Below are positions 24,135-31,843 of a stretch of DNA of 35,135 bases, one piece after another. The DNA is taken from contig DHKB01000005.1 in NCBI GenBank assembly GCA_002407045.1, positions 1-35,135 of the forward strand, in the 5' to 3' direction. The position numbers and the translations under genes were made by a program. The notes below the pieces were generated by a model, which saw nothing but the letters and a program-made list of their open reading frames with translations, was not told the origin of the DNA and did no database searches. This DNA is from Candidatus Bruticola papionis. GTDB lineage: Bacteria > Vulcanimicrobiota > Xenobia > Xenobiales > Xenobiaceae. Position 1 is the stretch's first letter; each line of letters opens with the position of its first letter.

Positions 24135-25515
24135 TTTTGGCCGAATCGGTTTGCACTATATCAGAGTGCGATTCGGATTGCAGTTGGCTATCTACTACTT
24201 TACTATCCAATTCGGAAGTGTAAGTTTTAGCATTGGAAGAGTCTATAGCCCAAATTATTCCTAAAATTATAAAGCTAGAAGCCAATGAACTGCCGCCAGC
24301 AGAAACGAAAGGTAAAGTAATACCGGTCATAGGAATAATTTTAGTGTCCCCCAACATAATGATAGCACTTTGCCAAGCGAACAAGCTGGCTAATCCAGAA
24401 GCTAGAAGTACACCAAACTGATCTTGAGCTCTCATAGCCACAGCGAAACAGCGTTCCACTAGAATAACAATTCCGAGTATTAAAGCGGTACAGCCTATCA
24501 TTCCGAAATCTTCAGTAATGGCCACAAAAGCGAAGTCGTTGCTTACTTCCGGTATAACTTCAGAATAGCCCATTCCTAAACCAGCGCCATCAAATCCGGA
24601 ATTATTTAAGCAAAACAGAGCTAAACACATCTGATATCCGTTATTGCCTATATCCGCAAAAGGATCAAGCCAATTGGCCACGCGCACTTGTACATGATCG
24701 AAAAATTTCCAGCAAGCGTAAGCCCCACCGGAAGAAAGCAAAGCTGTAATGGCAACAATATCAGCGCGTCCTGTAGCGATAAAAAACATCGCTATAAAAA
24801 TACCGAAGAGCAATAGAGCTGCTCCTAAATCGCGCTGGGCCACCAATACTAATTCAGCTACAGCCATCGAAAGTCCTAAAATAAGCAGAGCTTTGCGCGA
24901 CAAACGACTTTCTTTGCCAAAAGTAATGCCTAAACTCATCCAAGGGCTAAATTGACGCAAATAAGCGGCAAAGAATATTATAAAGCAAATTTTGGTAAAT
25001 TCACCAGGCTGTAAACTAAAACCACCGATATTAAACCACAGTCTGGCTCCATTGGCAGCTGTACCAAAAATCATTACTGCCAGCTGAGCAATTACGCCCC
25101 CACTTAAAAATAGATATTTGTATTCTTCTAATAAGCGATAATTTCTTAATAGAAGAACGGTGAGCAACATAAGTAACAGCGCTATAGCTACAGAAATAGC
25201 CTGACGCGGCCCCTGATTGCTGTATAAAGGGTTACGAAAACCAAGACTATATATTTCTAACCAGCTCACACTGGTTAAAAATAGAGCACCAGGAATTAAG
25301 AAATTGTCTCCCCTTTGAGGAGATAGGGCCAAAACGGCCCAAGCTATCCAGCCTGAAGCAGCTATAATCGCAGCATATTTGCAAGGATAATAGGCATTTT
25401 CCGCTCCTATAGAATAGCTTGGGGAAATTAAAACCAGCCAGTAACTGCCATAGGCCAATATGGTAGTTACTATAAGCATCAGTAAGGCTCCCCAACGACG
25501 TGAATTAGCACACAT
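24124..25515 (-). CDS. rodA: SEDS peptidoglycan glycosyltransferase RodA/FtsW
   Basis: This polytopic protein polymerises lipid II together with its class B PBP. The 463-residue chain has about ten hydrophobic segments. Conserved elements are LQPGEFTKI near 168-176, QRDLGAALLLF at 227-237, NWLDPFAD with the essential-type Asp at 284, GMGYSEVIPEVSNDFAF at 314-330 and LPFVSAGGSS near the C-terminus. It is placed between an FHA protein (13 bases upstream) and the PBP (11-base overlap). The tail after the last helix is about 40 polar residues. Assignment as RodA rather than FtsW rests on the PBP partner. Confidence 0.93.
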   Translation of the reverse strand: MCANSRRWGALLMLIVTTILAYGSYWLVLISPSYSIGAENAYYPCKYAAIIAASGWIAWAVLALSPQRGDNFLIPGALFLTSVSWLEIYSLGFRNPLYSNQGPRQAISVAIALLLMLLTVLLLRNYRLLEEYKYLFLSGGVIAQLAVMIFGTAANGARLWFNIGGFSLQPGEFTKICFIIFFAAYLRQFSPWMSLGITFGKESRLSRKALLILGLSMAVAELVLVAQRDLGAALLLFGIFIAMFFIATGRADIVAITALLSSGGAYACWKFFDHVQVRVANWLDPFADIGNNGYQMCLALFCLNNSGFDGAGLGMGYSEVIPEVSNDFAFVAITEDFGMIGCTALILGIVILVERCFAVAMRAQDQFGVLLASGLASLFAWQSAIIMLGDTKIIPMTGITLPFVSAGGSSLASSFIILGIIWAIDSSNAKTYTSELDSKVVDSQLQSESHSDIVQTDSAKNEE

Positions 25516-25528
25516 ACTTTTTTACGAC

Positions 25529-26221
25529 CTAACTTTGCTTATAAACGAACTTGCTGTCATCTATAGAAAACTCATCACCATCTTTTAAGTATACAGGCGT
25601 AGTGAGCAATTCTCCGTTGCAAAAAGTACCATTAGCGCTGCCCAAATCTTCCAAAACTACTCCACTAGGATCGGTTGATAACCTAGCGTGACGACTGGAG
25701 ACAAAATTGCCAGCCAAACAGACATCGCATTCAGGAGAACGTCCAAAGACTAAACTTTGTCCTACAGGTAGACTTTTTTCTGCTAGATAGGGACTATCTA
25801 CCAGCAAATGGCGACCAGAAACGGCCGCAGCTATCGTCGCCGATTTTTTGACAGCAGCAGCAAATTGTTCACGCGAACCGCCCACCGCTGGCATATCAAC
25901 TACAGTGGGAGCGTAAGACAAGCTGAACTCGGTCTTTTCTTCTTGATCTGGTTTTACAGACGCCAAAGTGCCTGAAGCAGCCGAGCTCAAGCTTTTTCTT
26001 ATTCTACCTTCGGATTTGGGCATTTCTTCAGCGGAATTAGGTTCCGCTTGCGCAACTCGATTATTGTTCTGTCTTCTTTCGGAAGGAGGCTCGGCTTTAG
26101 GCATTCCCTGATAGATAATCCGCAGCGAGACAACTACAAAAGCACAAATCAGCCCCAAAAGCGGAAATTTTAGAAAATATAGGATTCCTTCGGAAATTTC
26201 TTGTCCCAAACCAACCTCCAT
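25529..26221 (-). CDS. Membrane-anchored FHA-domain protein
   Basis: This 230-residue protein has one membrane helix (about 14-37), a 100-residue disordered linker rich in Ser/Glu/Pro, and a C-terminal FHA domain (about 138-228). The phosphothreonine-binding residues are present: G160-R161-S162, S175-S-R177-H178 and the LGSANGTFCNG loop at 193-203. FHA proteins beside rodA-pbpA occur in Actinobacteria, where Ser/Thr kinases regulate wall synthesis; no kinase or phosphatase is in this window. The ATG at 26221 has no Shine-Dalgarno. A TTG at codon 5 has GGAGG five bases before it and may be the real start. Confidence 0.9.
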   Translation of the reverse strand: MEVGLGQEISEGILYFLKFPLLGLICAFVVVSLRIIYQGMPKAEPPSERRQNNNRVAQAEPNSAEEMPKSEGRIRKSLSSAASGTLASVKPDQEEKTEFSLSYAPTVVDMPAVGGSREQFAAAVKKSATIAAAVSGRHLLVDSPYLAEKSLPVGQSLVFGRSPECDVCLAGNFVSSRHARLSTDPSGVVLEDLGSANGTFCNGELLTTPVYLKDGDEFSIDDSKFVYKQS

Positions 26222-26281
26222 ACGACAGCTATAGGCACAAGCTCAGCTTAAAGCCAAGCCTGTCCTACTCTATCGATGCCA

Positions 26282-27562
26282 TTATTTGCCCAAATCTATG
26301 CCATAACTGCGAAATGTGTTGGGATCGTGACAAACTTCTTTAATCGTACTCTTATCGATAAGCCCATCTTCTAACAGCTTAATTAAAGCAGAATCCATGG
26401 TTTGCATGCCTGCCTCTTTACCTGTTTGAATGTAATTATTAATTTGGGAAGTTTTGCCCTCACGGATAATATTGGAGAAGCCAGCTTGAGAAATAAGAAT
26501 CTCGTGCACCGCTACGCGACCGCCACCTATTTTCTTAAGCAAAAGCTGAGCAACTACCGCCTTAATAGACTCACTGAGCATAGCGCGAATGGTATCTTGT
26601 TGTTTGGCAGGGAAAACGTCAATAATACGGTCGATGGTTTTGGCCGCAGAGTTAGTATGCAAAGTACCAAAGACTAAAGCGCCAGTTTCAGCAGCCTTAA
26701 TAGCATTGTAAATTGTATCTAAATCGCGCATCTCGCCAACCAAGACGATATCGGGATCTTCGCGTAAAGAGGCCCTCAAAGCGTCAGCAAAAGTGTTGGC
26801 ATGGGTACCTACTTCACGGTGATCGATAATGCACTGTTGATTTTTATGTGTAAACTCAATGGGATCTTCAATGGTGATTATGTGGGCGCCGCGATTTTTA
26901 TTTACATAATCGAGCATAGCCGCCATAGTAGTAGATTTACCAGAGCCAGTGGGACCAGTTACCAAAACGATGCCTTTTTTAAACATGGCAATCTTTTTGA
27001 GCACTTCGGGCAAGTGCATTTCCTCAATAGTGGGAATGCGACTGGGAATTTCACGGAAAACGGCAGCTAAGCCGCATTTTTGTTTAAAGAAATTGCCACG
27101 GAAACGAGCCAGGCCAGGGATTTCGTAAGCAAAATCGAGATTGCCACATTTTTCAAAAGCTTCCCAACGCTCGACACTAACCAAAGGAGCCAGAAGTTCT
27201 TTGGCTTTTTCATTAGTTAGAGCTGAACAAGTCGAGCGGTGCAAATCGCCACTAATGCGAAACATGGGTACTTCACCAACAGATAAGTGTAAGTCTGAGC
27301 CCTTGTTGGTGACTAAAATGCGCAGCAAATCATCTTGGTTGTAATCGTTTGGTACCTCAATTAAAGGTAACTCTTCTGGCTCTGGTTCCTCTTCTACAGC
27401 TTCAGCAAATGGAGTAGCAGGAATGTCATAACTTTCAGCAGCTACAGAAACTTCTGGCGAATCAGGTACAGCAGCAACTTTTTTTTCTTCTGGTGCCGGT
27501 GCAGGTTCTTCGCGAGAGACGGACGAGGAGAATGCTTGAGTTAATCTGGAAAAAAATGCCAT
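26282..27562 (-). CDS. pilT: PilT-family ATPase with acidic N-terminal extension
   Basis: This 426-residue PilT-type motor has all catalytic motifs: GPTGSGKST at 203-211, IEDPIEF, LVGEMRDLDT and GTLHTNSAAKT. It begins with about 70 extra residues rich in Glu, Pro, Ala and Val before the usual PilT start (KGSDLHLSVGEVPMF). The extension could bind a partner. AAGGGG precedes the ATG. It is translated 18 bases after another PilT paralogue and 60 bases before the FHA gene, apparently as part of one operon with rodA and pbpA. Confidence 0.93.
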   Translation of the reverse strand: MAFFSRLTQAFSSSVSREEPAPAPEEKKVAAVPDSPEVSVAAESYDIPATPFAEAVEEEPEPEELPLIEVPNDYNQDDLLRILVTNKGSDLHLSVGEVPMFRISGDLHRSTCSALTNEKAKELLAPLVSVERWEAFEKCGNLDFAYEIPGLARFRGNFFKQKCGLAAVFREIPSRIPTIEEMHLPEVLKKIAMFKKGIVLVTGPTGSGKSTTMAAMLDYVNKNRGAHIITIEDPIEFTHKNQQCIIDHREVGTHANTFADALRASLREDPDIVLVGEMRDLDTIYNAIKAAETGALVFGTLHTNSAAKTIDRIIDVFPAKQQDTIRAMLSESIKAVVAQLLLKKIGGGRVAVHEILISQAGFSNIIREGKTSQINNYIQTGKEAGMQTMDSALIKLLEDGLIDKSTIKEVCHDPNTFRSYGIDLGK

Positions 27563-27580
27563 AATTATCTACCCCTTAAG

Positions 27581-28672
27581 TTAGTCAGCCATATAGGTGT
27601 TGGAAGAGAGATGACGATAAGGTTCGCGATTTATAGAACAAGCTTCAGCCTCTTCTTTAGTGATAAGTCCACGCTGGAAAAGTTCCAACACGGAATTGTC
27701 CATGATACACATACCCTCTCTTCTGCCTGTTTGCATGGACATAGTAATTTGATAAGTTTTGCCATCGCGAATTAAGTTGGAGATACTGCTATTATTGACT
27801 AAAATTTCTACAGCAGCCACGCGTCCAGAGCCATCAGCCTTGGGAATAAGTTGTTGGGCAATGACGCCGCGCAGCGATTCAGAAAGCATAGTGCGTATTT
27901 GCGCTTGCTGATCTATAGGGAAAGCATCGATCAACCGGTCTACAGCTTTGGCAGCAGAATTAGTGTGTAAAGTTCCTAAGACTAAGTGGCCAGTTTCAGC
28001 TGCAGTAATGGCCAAAGAAATAGTTTCTAAATCGCGCAATTCACCGACGAAAATAATGTCAGGGTCTTCACGCAAAGCGCCTTTGAGTGCCAAAGCGAAG
28101 CTTTCGACATCGCGACCTACTTGACGCTGGTTAATAAGAGCTCTCTTGCTTTTGAAAACGTATTCTATCGGGTCTTCGACAGTAATTATATGTACCGGAG
28201 AGCGAGAATTGATAATGTCTAAAAGTGCTGCTACGGTGGCCGTTTTACCACAACCAGCCTGCCCTGTGCAAAGGATCAAACCTTGGTGATACTTGGTCAG
28301 TTTTTTCAAACTGGCAGGCAAGCCAAGTTCGTCTAAGGTAGGAACTTTAGAAGGTATCAACCTAAACACTATATTCAAGCCGTTTTTCTGCTGATAGACA
28401 TTGCCTCGCAATCTCCAAGGGCCGCCTTCTTCAACAGTGCCCAACTCAATGGCAAAATCTAAGCTTTTATCTTGTTCAAGTGTATCCAATTGTTCAACAC
28501 TAAAGAGCGATTTGGCAACTTCTACCACAAAATCATTAGGCAAAACATACTCGCCACTCATGCGTTGCAAAGAGCCGTAAATGCGGACGACTGGAGCTTC
28601 TCCAGAGACTAGGTACAAGTCTGAAGCGTGACAATCGACCATCATTTTCAAACATTTATTCAAGTAGGACAT
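27581..28672 (-). CDS. PilT-family ATPase with variant P-loop
   Basis: This 363-residue PilT paralogue is the first gene of the operon. I chose the ATG at 28672, which has GAGAGG 10 bases upstream; a TTG two codons earlier is less well placed. The P-loop is GQAGCGKT (137-144) instead of GPTGSGKS; the Lys and Thr are kept. The Asp box EDPIEY, Walker B FVGELRDLET and His box GTLHTNSAAK are intact, so ATPase activity is likely retained. Compared with the other copies it has a small insertion after residue 78 (GTVEEGGPW). It might form mixed hexamers with the next gene product. Confidence 0.92.
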   Translation of the reverse strand: MSYLNKCLKMMVDCHASDLYLVSGEAPVVRIYGSLQRMSGEYVLPNDFVVEVAKSLFSVEQLDTLEQDKSLDFAIELGTVEEGGPWRLRGNVYQQKNGLNIVFRLIPSKVPTLDELGLPASLKKLTKYHQGLILCTGQAGCGKTATVAALLDIINSRSPVHIITVEDPIEYVFKSKRALINQRQVGRDVESFALALKGALREDPDIIFVGELRDLETISLAITAAETGHLVLGTLHTNSAAKAVDRLIDAFPIDQQAQIRTMLSESLRGVIAQQLIPKADGSGRVAAVEILVNNSSISNLIRDGKTYQITMSMQTGRREGMCIMDNSVLELFQRGLITKEEAEACSINREPYRHLSSNTYMAD

Positions 28673-28945
28673 GGGCAAACGACCTCTCCGAAAATGAATT
28701 GTAGTTCTTTGCTATTTTTTCTGCAAAGCAACCGCGCAAAAAGCTCCACCCCGTTGCTTAGGGGCCACAATAATTCACTTTATCGCACGTATTTCCGCAC
28801 CGAAACAAAACTTAGCCATTTTTCGCCGCTTGAATACCGTCTCCTTTAGGCAGAAAGTGGCAGGTAATTTAGGCTATTTTGTGAACAAAAAAAATGCTCC
28901 CTTGGCGGAATAAGTCATCCCGAAAGAAAAAGTTAATCGAACGTT
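28673..28945. promoter_or_regulatory. Divergent intergenic region between the pilT operon and lgt
   Basis: The 273 bases must hold the promoter of the five-gene minus-strand operon and that of lgt. I see an inverted repeat AGCAAC/GTTGCT around 28726-28761 but no pair of -35/-10 elements I would defend, and no gene. Confidence 0.4.
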
Positions 28946-29728
28946 ATGATCCATTTTACTCCTCCGCCCGATATCCATATCGGCGGCCCTTTTATCGTTA
29001 ATATTCACAGTTTTGCTTTTTGTGTGGGAGCTATGGTGGCCTACTTCCTTACAGTTAAAAGGCTACCAGAAAAATATCGCGACCACGTTGATAACTTGGC
29101 AATGTGGATGACATTAGCGGGCATTTTGGGCGCTCGCCTCCTCTTCGCTTTGGTAAATTATCGGCAAATACACAGTTTTGGACAAGTTTTTGCTTTTTGG
29201 GAAGGCGGCTTAATTTCTTACGGCGGCTTTCTGGGCGCCATCTTGGCTTGGATAGGTTATATTAAAGTTAAGAATTTGCCTATGGAAGTTATGTGTCAGG
29301 CCATGGGCCCGGCGGCTCTTTTAGGCTGGGGCCTAGGCAGATTTGGCTGTTTCTTAGCCTGGAATGGTGAAATTGGTGTTCCAACCTCCTTACCTTGGGG
29401 TATGATTGTAGGTAACGATGTACCGCGCCACCCCACTATGCTTTATTTGGCTGTGGCTCATTGTACGTGTGCTTTGCTTATTATGAAATATGCACCTAAA
29501 TTGCGCATCAATGCCGCCGCCCTAAGTTTAGCCGCCTTCGGTTTAGTTCGCGCTGTATTAGATTATTGGCGTGATTACGATCCATCTTGGCTCTATTATG
29601 GCTCTTTGGCTATTTCCGCCCTTTGGTTTATTCTTGGCTTGTGGCTCTGGAAAGTGTTACCTTTCCCGCAAGAAGAAAAGGTAGAAAGCCAAGAGCAAGT
29701 GCTCCAACCACAATCTTCTCAAGCATAA
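28946..29728 (+). CDS. lgt: Prolipoprotein diacylglyceryl transferase
   Basis: This inner-membrane enzyme moves diacylglycerol from phosphatidylglycerol to the lipobox Cys of prolipoproteins. The 260-residue chain has about seven membrane segments. Visible motifs: GARLLFAL (62-69), WEGGLISYGG (85-94), the signature region GRFGCFLAWNGEIG (131-144; usual form GRxGNFxNxE) and HPTMLY (162-167). The ATG lacks a clear Shine-Dalgarno. The last 25 residues are Gln/Glu/Ser-rich and cytoplasmic. It is monocistronic, convergent with infA across a shared hairpin. Confidence 0.95.
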   Translation: MIHFTPPPDIHIGGPFIVNIHSFAFCVGAMVAYFLTVKRLPEKYRDHVDNLAMWMTLAGILGARLLFALVNYRQIHSFGQVFAFWEGGLISYGGFLGAILAWIGYIKVKNLPMEVMCQAMGPAALLGWGLGRFGCFLAWNGEIGVPTSLPWGMIVGNDVPRHPTMLYLAVAHCTCALLIMKYAPKLRINAAALSLAAFGLVRAVLDYWRDYDPSWLYYGSLAISALWFILGLWLWKVLPFPQEEKVESQEQVLQPQSSQA

Positions 29729-29738
29729 AACGCTTAAA

Positions 29739-29787
29739 AATAAGACCCGCTTATAGCAGCTATCAACAGCGGTAAGCGGGTCTTATT
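29739..29787. terminator. Bidirectional terminator between lgt and infA
   Basis: A 15-pair perfect stem AATAAGACCCGCTTA/TAAGCGGGTCTTATT encloses a 19-base loop. T-rich tails are present on both strands, better on the minus side (TTATTTTTAAG), serving infA. Confidence 0.88.
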
Positions 29788-29817
29788 GCTTAAAACGATC
29801 GATTTATCAGAAACTCT

Positions 29818-30048
29818 CTATTTAGCTCTGTAGACGATGCGCCCTTTATTCAAATCGTAAGGGCAAAGCTCTACTGTAACTTTATCGCCGGGCAAAATAC
29901 GAATCCAGTGCTTACGGATTCTGCCGGAAATGTGAGCCGAAACTTCGTAACCGTTCTCTAACTTTACTTTGAAGCAAGCGTCACGATAGGCTTCTGTCAC
30001 CACGCCTTCAACTTCGATTTTACCTTTATCAGTTCCGTCTGATGACAA
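29818..30048 (-). CDS. infA: Translation initiation factor IF-1
   Basis: This 76-residue OB-fold protein binds the 30S A site during initiation. The family hallmark IEVEGVVTEA...FKVKLENG...AHISGRIRKHWIRILPGDKV and the end CPYDLNKGRI are clear. The only possible start is TTG at 30046-30048, with GGAGG 8 bases upstream; there is no ATG in the frame. The gene stands alone, not in the usual secY-adk-map-infA-rpmJ ribosomal operon. It ends before a strong shared terminator. Confidence 0.96.
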   Translation of the reverse strand: MSSDGTDKGKIEVEGVVTEAYRDACFKVKLENGYEVSAHISGRIRKHWIRILPGDKVTVELCPYDLNKGRIVYRAK

Positions 30049-30576
30049 GTTTATTTCCTCCGCTTTATATTACTGCAACGACGCCGCGAAAATAGGCGGC
30101 AGTACTGTATCTAATGCTTCCGCACTCTTTATCTCAACACCAAAGCTAAAATCTTTACAGCGTCCTTGTTGAACAAGCCTCCTGCTCCTCTGAGGGCACA
30201 GGAAACATAATGTTAATTTAACACCGCCCATTATGGCAATAATCAACAGCAAAAGCAAGCTTTTTAGTGATGGCTTTTTTGACTAATTTTGTCAACTAAT
30301 TCTGTTAAGCCGTGTGCAGGAACAACATTGTCACGCTTGAAGGGCACCGCCGAATGCCCCAAGGCGGTTTGGCATTCACTTGTTGGCATTCACTTGCATA
30401 CCTGTGAGAACTCGATTTCTCCTAGGTAAAAGAAAAGGAAGAAATGGAAAACCTTAATTGATGTCGGCAATGTCTTCTTGTTTTGTTTTATCACAATTAC
30501 AATTTTTTTTAGAAAACTACTAGTCGACATTAAATTATCGGATCAAGAAATAAACACTCAAAAGACAGTGAATAAC
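30049..30576. promoter_or_regulatory. 528-base intergenic region between infA and the symporter gene
   Basis: This region lies between divergent genes. It contains TTGAC-TAATTTT-GTCAA (30290-30306), which can serve as a -35 in either direction, two overlapping hairpins and a 14-base tandem repeat (30341-30396). There is also a five-codon frame with a good AAGGAAG site (30444-30461). No convincing gene is present. The hairpins GGGCA/TGCCC and ACCGCC/GGCGGT use the same bases and exclude each other, as in a switch. I cannot match it to a named riboswitch. Confidence 0.45.
30369..30396. repeat. Perfect 14-bp tandem duplication upstream of the symporter
   Basis: The unit TTGGCATTCACTTG occurs twice head to tail directly after the hairpin region. 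It lies about 180 bases before the symporter ATG. It could be paired regulator sites or a recent slippage duplication. Confidence 0.85.
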
Positions 30577-31779
30577 ATGATAAAAAAAATCTTTTCAAAT
30601 ACGATCTTTGTTTTGATTTTGGCTGTCGTTGTTGGTATCATTGCAGGATTTGTCATCCCTGAAGAGTTGATGAAAATTGTGCTAGTTGTTAAGCAAGTCA
30701 GTGGCCAAATTATCTTTTTCCTCGTTCCCCTGATTATCATTGGTTTCGTGGCTCCTTCCATTGCCTCGCTAAGAGGAAGCGTTTCACGACTGATAATCTT
30801 TGCCTTTTCACTAGCATATATATCGTCCGTAGGTGCAGCCTTCTTTGCCATGCTGGTAGGTTATAAAGCGATTCCTTTGCTGAACGTACAAACTATCACC
30901 GAATCCCTACGGGAATTACCTGAAGTTTTGTTCAACTTAGAGATTCCTCCCGTATTAAACGTTATGTCTGCCTTACTGCTCTCAATCTTCGCCGGTTTAG
31001 GCTGCTGTTGGACAAAATCTGACACAATTACAGAATTGCTTTTGCAATTCAGAGAAATTGTGTTGCAATTAGTACAACGAATTTTGGTGCCTTTACTTCC
31101 ATTTTATGTAGCGGCCAATTTCTGTGCCATATCTTATGAAGGCAACATTTCACGGTTGGGCATATTGCTGCCAGTTATTCTGATTGTTATAGTTTGCCAT
31201 TATGTATGGCTTTTATTACTTTATGGCTTGGCAACTCTCTATTCAGGGAAAAACAGTTGGCAAGTGCTCAAGTTCTACTTACCCGCTTATCTCACAGCTT
31301 TGGGAACCATGTCCTCTGCCGCTACGCTAGGCGTAGCTCTGGAATGCATACACAAGAGCCCTATACTGGATAAAAAAGTCTCAGATTTTTCTATTCCCCT
31401 GTTTGCCAACATCCATCTTTGCGGCTCTGTACTGACTGAAGTATTTTTTGTATGTATCGTATCTCAGTTGCTCTACGGCCACTTACCTGCGCCTTCCACC
31501 CTCGTTTTATTCATAGTCCTGCTGGGAATATTCGCTGTAGGTGCCCCTGGAGTTCCCGGAGGAACCGTGTTAGCCTCATTAGGCATTGTCGTTTCTGTAC
31601 TGGGATTCAATGATGCAGGTACAGCTATGCTTATAGCCATCTTTGCCTTGCAAGATAGCTTCGGCACAGCTTGCAATATTACCGGCGATGGAGCTTTGGC
31701 CTTAATTACCGATACGTTTATGAAACGGCACAATAAAGAAGAGGACAGTATAACGGATCCTAGCACTAGTCCGAGTTAG
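30577..31779 (+). CDS. Dicarboxylate/amino acid:cation symporter (DAACS family)
   Basis: This 400-residue, multi-pass protein belongs to the GltP/SstT/DctA family, which imports glutamate, aspartate, serine or C4-dicarboxylates with Na+ or H+. Family marks: SSAATLGVALEC (the serine-rich hairpin HP1 region), GAPGVPGGTVLASLG (HP2 region), and QDSFGTACNITGDGALALI (TM8, with the NxxGD ion/substrate site). I chose the ATG at 30577, where the family-like MIKKIFSNTIFVL begins. The frame extends 33 codons upstream to a TTG, but that part is atypical. Neither start has a good ribosome-binding site. The motifs do not set the substrate. Confidence 0.9.
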   Translation: MIKKIFSNTIFVLILAVVVGIIAGFVIPEELMKIVLVVKQVSGQIIFFLVPLIIIGFVAPSIASLRGSVSRLIIFAFSLAYISSVGAAFFAMLVGYKAIPLLNVQTITESLRELPEVLFNLEIPPVLNVMSALLLSIFAGLGCCWTKSDTITELLLQFREIVLQLVQRILVPLLPFYVAANFCAISYEGNISRLGILLPVILIVIVCHYVWLLLLYGLATLYSGKNSWQVLKFYLPAYLTALGTMSSAATLGVALECIHKSPILDKKVSDFSIPLFANIHLCGSVLTEVFFVCIVSQLLYGHLPAPSTLVLFIVLLGIFAVGAPGVPGGTVLASLGIVVSVLGFNDAGTAMLIAIFALQDSFGTACNITGDGALALITDTFMKRHNKEEDSITDPSTSPS

Positions 31780-31799
31780 CAAAGTTATACTATAAGCCT

Positions 31800-31829
31800 G
31801 GCGCTCTCTATTTTGGGAGCGCCATTTTT
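31800..31829 (+). terminator. Terminator after the symporter gene
   Basis: GGCGCTC pairs with GAGCGCC around a short A/T-rich loop, followed by ATTTTTGTT. It starts 21 bases after the stop codon. Confidence 0.88.
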
Positions 31830-31843
31830 GTTATTTGGCTATA

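Noticed and set aside
30070..30258. A 62-codon minus-strand frame upstream of infA with a hydrophobic start
   Set aside because: It begins with TTG and has no ribosome-binding site or recognisable family. It lies between infA and its probable promoter and is most likely leader DNA.
30341..30368. Resemblance of CACCGCCGAATGCCCCAA to part of the glycine riboswitch
   Set aside because: Only one short segment fits. The second conserved block and the tandem aptamer layout are absent, and the transporter family is not typical of that switch.
30444..30461. A five-codon frame (MENLN) with a good AAGGAAG site before the symporter gene
   Set aside because: It could be a leader peptide, but frames this short arise often by chance, and no run of control codons or attenuator follows it directly.
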